NCBI GenBank assembly: GCA_013911195.1
Contig: JACETS010000043.1
Span: forward strand, 1-16,092
DNA from: Verrucomicrobiales bacterium
GTDB lineage: Bacteria > Verrucomicrobiota > Verrucomicrobiia > Verrucomicrobiales > DEV007
Length of the DNA: 16,092 nt
Direction of reading: 5' to 3'
Shown: one piece after another, positions 14,668 to 16,092 of the stretch
Numbering within the stretch: position 1 is the stretch's first letter
How the letters are laid out: each line of letters starts with the position of its first letter
Position numbers and translations under genes: made by a program
Notes under the pieces: model-generated
Told to the model about the DNA's origin: nothing
What the model saw: the letters and a program-made list of their open reading frames with translations, nothing else
Databases searched by the model: none

Positions 14668-15711
14668 ATGCTTGATCTTATCGATATTCTCAATTCGGGA
14701 ACAGAATTGAATGATTCTCAATTAGAATTCGCCGCGGGCCAACTTCTTAATGAAAATGAAGATATTGCAATAAAGACACAATTTCTAAAATCACTCGCAA
14801 ATAAGGGAGAAACTCCCTCAGAAATTGCCGGTTTCGTAAAAAATTTCCTTAAGCATGCAGTTGATCCAAAATTCAGTTCAGATGACTGCCAAGGGCCAAC
14901 CATTGATGTTTGCGGTACAGGGGGCGACAAACTTGATCTTTTTAATATTTCAACGGCTTCAGTTTTTGTATTGGCGGCTGGAGGCGCGTCAGTTGTAAAG
15001 CATGGCAATCGTGGCATCACCTCCAAGAGTGGAGGCGCCGACGTTCTTGAAGAACTCGGTGTTCCTATCGATCTTCCTGTGGATGACCTACGCCGGTGTG
15101 TTCTTGAGAACGGTGCTGGTTTTTTATTTGCTCCGTTATATCACCCTGCCTTTAAAGCCGTCGTACCTGTAAGACAAGAGTTGGCAAAGGAAGGCATCAG
15201 GACAGTCTTTAATCTAATCGGACCTCTTCTTAATCCAGTTGGTCCAGACTATCAATTAGTTGGCGTATTTGATTCCACTTTAACGTCCACCTTTGCTCAA
15301 ATACTTGGTAAACTTGGCAGGAAAAGAGCATGGGCGGTGCACGGCCAAGGACCAAACAACGAAGGTATGGATGAGATGTCTCTATGCGCAGAAACTAAAA
15401 TTTCTGAATGGAATTCTAATGAGGTCAATGAATTTAATATAGAACCCCAAGAATTTAACCTCTCACCTTGTGAACTTACTGACTTAAAAGGAGGAGACCC
15501 GAAAGAAAACGCATCCATCATTACTTCTATCTTGAAAAATGAAGAACAGGGGCCAAAGCGTGAAATTGTAGCTCTTAATGCTGCTGCAGGGTTTGCAATT
15601 AGCGGAATCGCAAAGGACATCGGAGATGGATTAGAGATCGCCTATCGCTGTATAAATGATGGAAAAGCAATGGCAAAATTGGATTCGCTAAGAAACTTTA
15701 GAGCCTCTTAA
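14668..15711 (+). CDS. trpD: Anthranilate phosphoribosyltransferase
   Basis: Second step of tryptophan synthesis: joins anthranilate to PRPP, giving phosphoribosyl-anthranilate. The 347 residues have the full set of family motifs. These are the PRPP-binding CGTGGD (82-87), NISTAS (93-98), KHGNRGITSKSGGADVLEEL (111-130), VVPVRQELAKEGIRTVFNLIGPLLNP (165-190), which includes the conserved Arg contacting anthranilate, and the metal pair D235-E236 in GMDEMS. The length is normal. It stands alone: no other trp gene is in the window, and the neighbours are yqgE (divergent) and a zinc-ribbon gene (convergent, sharing TTAA stops). So the trp genes are at least partly dispersed. No leader peptide with Trp codons or attenuator hairpin is seen in the 115-base upstream gap. 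The ATG at 14668 has no Shine-Dalgarno. Confidence 0.95.
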   Translation: MLDLIDILNSGTELNDSQLEFAAGQLLNENEDIAIKTQFLKSLANKGETPSEIAGFVKNFLKHAVDPKFSSDDCQGPTIDVCGTGGDKLDLFNISTASVFVLAAGGASVVKHGNRGITSKSGGADVLEELGVPIDLPVDDLRRCVLENGAGFLFAPLYHPAFKAVVPVRQELAKEGIRTVFNLIGPLLNPVGPDYQLVGVFDSTLTSTFAQILGKLGRKRAWAVHGQGPNNEGMDEMSLCAETKISEWNSNEVNEFNIEPQEFNLSPCELTDLKGGDPKENASIITSILKNEEQGPKREIVALNAAAGFAISGIAKDIGDGLEIAYRCINDGKAMAKLDSLRNFRAS

Positions 15712-16092
15712 GAATCTTCCTGATCAAAACTCCACCTCTCCTTCTTACCTTTGCGTCCAGAAGGTTTTGGTTTTTTTGAACTTCTTTCAATGATTCGAGA
15801 AGGTGAATTCTCCTCATTTTTTAGGACTCTGACCTGGTCACGACAGTCCTCACAGAATTCTTCACCGTTGGCAGCGACCCTAAACACCAGCTCTTCATCG
15901 TCCTGTTCGGTTTTGCCACAATACTTACAATAATGAAAAGCCTCATTAGGGCTTACTTTGGCCTTTTCAAATTTGTTCCTTCGGCTTGAAACTTGGGCCT
16001 TAACCTCAATCGATTTTTTCATTCCAGGAACAAAAACAACAAAAAAGTTCATGAGTGAAATAAGTATTAGCGCAGCAACAATAAGACTTTGG
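15708..16092 (-). CDS. Membrane-anchored zinc-ribbon protein, N-terminus cut by window edge
   Basis: Partial gene running off the right end; 127 residues are visible. I do not recognise the family. The first in-frame ATG (16052) is unlikely to be the true start, because the frame stays open to the window edge. The upstream residues (SLIVAALILISL) join MNFFVVFV to make one continuous hydrophobic stretch of about 20 residues, a transmembrane helix. After it come a basic segment and a four-cysteine zinc ribbon. Counting from that Met, these are C42-x-x-C45 and C67-x-x-C70, 21 residues apart, in YCKYCGKTEQ and FCEDCRDQ. The Ser/Lys/Arg-rich tail (~80-114) is probably disordered. Its stop overlaps that of trpD (TTAA). 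A cytoplasmic-facing zinc domain with nucleic-acid or protein binding is possible, but this is inference. Confidence 0.7.
   Translation of the reverse strand, partial: QSLIVAALILISLMNFFVVFVPGMKKSIEVKAQVSSRRNKFEKAKVSPNEAFHYCKYCGKTEQDDEELVFRVAANGEEFCEDCRDQVRVLKNEENSPSRIIERSSKKPKPSGRKGKKERWSFDQEDS

Overview
This is a compact, AT-rich stretch of bacterial chromosome (roughly 37% G+C by eye) carrying sixteen protein-coding genes. There are no RNA genes, insertion sequences, CRISPR arrays or phage genes, and no gene-free stretch longer than about 205 bases. Gene content (Hsp33, IspH, TrpD, YqgE, LysM lipoprotein) is Gram-negative and free-living. The Hsp33 and IspH variants, the orphan secreted protein, the sugar-epimerase/phosphoesterase pair and the low G+C resemble marine Verrucomicrobiota (Opitutae-like). 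That placement is inference from protein style, not from a marker gene. Only two of the fifteen visible starts have a clear Shine-Dalgarno sequence.

Layout. (a) 1-2961: a redox-switched Hsp33 chaperone on the plus strand meets, tail to tail, a two-gene sodium:solute symporter unit (DUF4212-type small subunit followed by a VC_2705-type large subunit, stop and start overlapping as TAATG). (b) 3108-8217: four plus-strand genes in a row: an Aas-like acyl/AMP ligase with what looks like a dead PlsC acyltransferase domain at its N-terminus, a MidA/NDUFAF7-type methyltransferase, a calcineurin-like phosphoesterase and a TIM-barrel sugar epimerase. A hairpin terminator at 8221-8249 separates them from (c) 8271-9944: two minus-strand genes for exported proteins, a LysM lipoprotein and an unrecognised secreted protein. 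(d) 10079-12000: a minus-strand unit of six-helix membrane protein, small winged-helix regulator and ispH. Matching 17-bp palindromes (ACTTTGT-N3-ACAAAGT) stand before the first gene and again just before ispH. (e) 12181-16092: an unfamiliar AAA+ ATPase, YqgE, trpD, and a membrane-anchored zinc-ribbon protein cut by the right edge.

The clearest unexplained structure is region (d). A regulator gene is flanked by two copies of one palindrome, which suggests an autoregulated unit that also ties isoprenoid synthesis (IspH) to whatever the regulator and its membrane partner sense. The next most interesting items are the ligase with the inactivated acyltransferase domain and the AAA+ ATPase with a C-terminal region I cannot assign.
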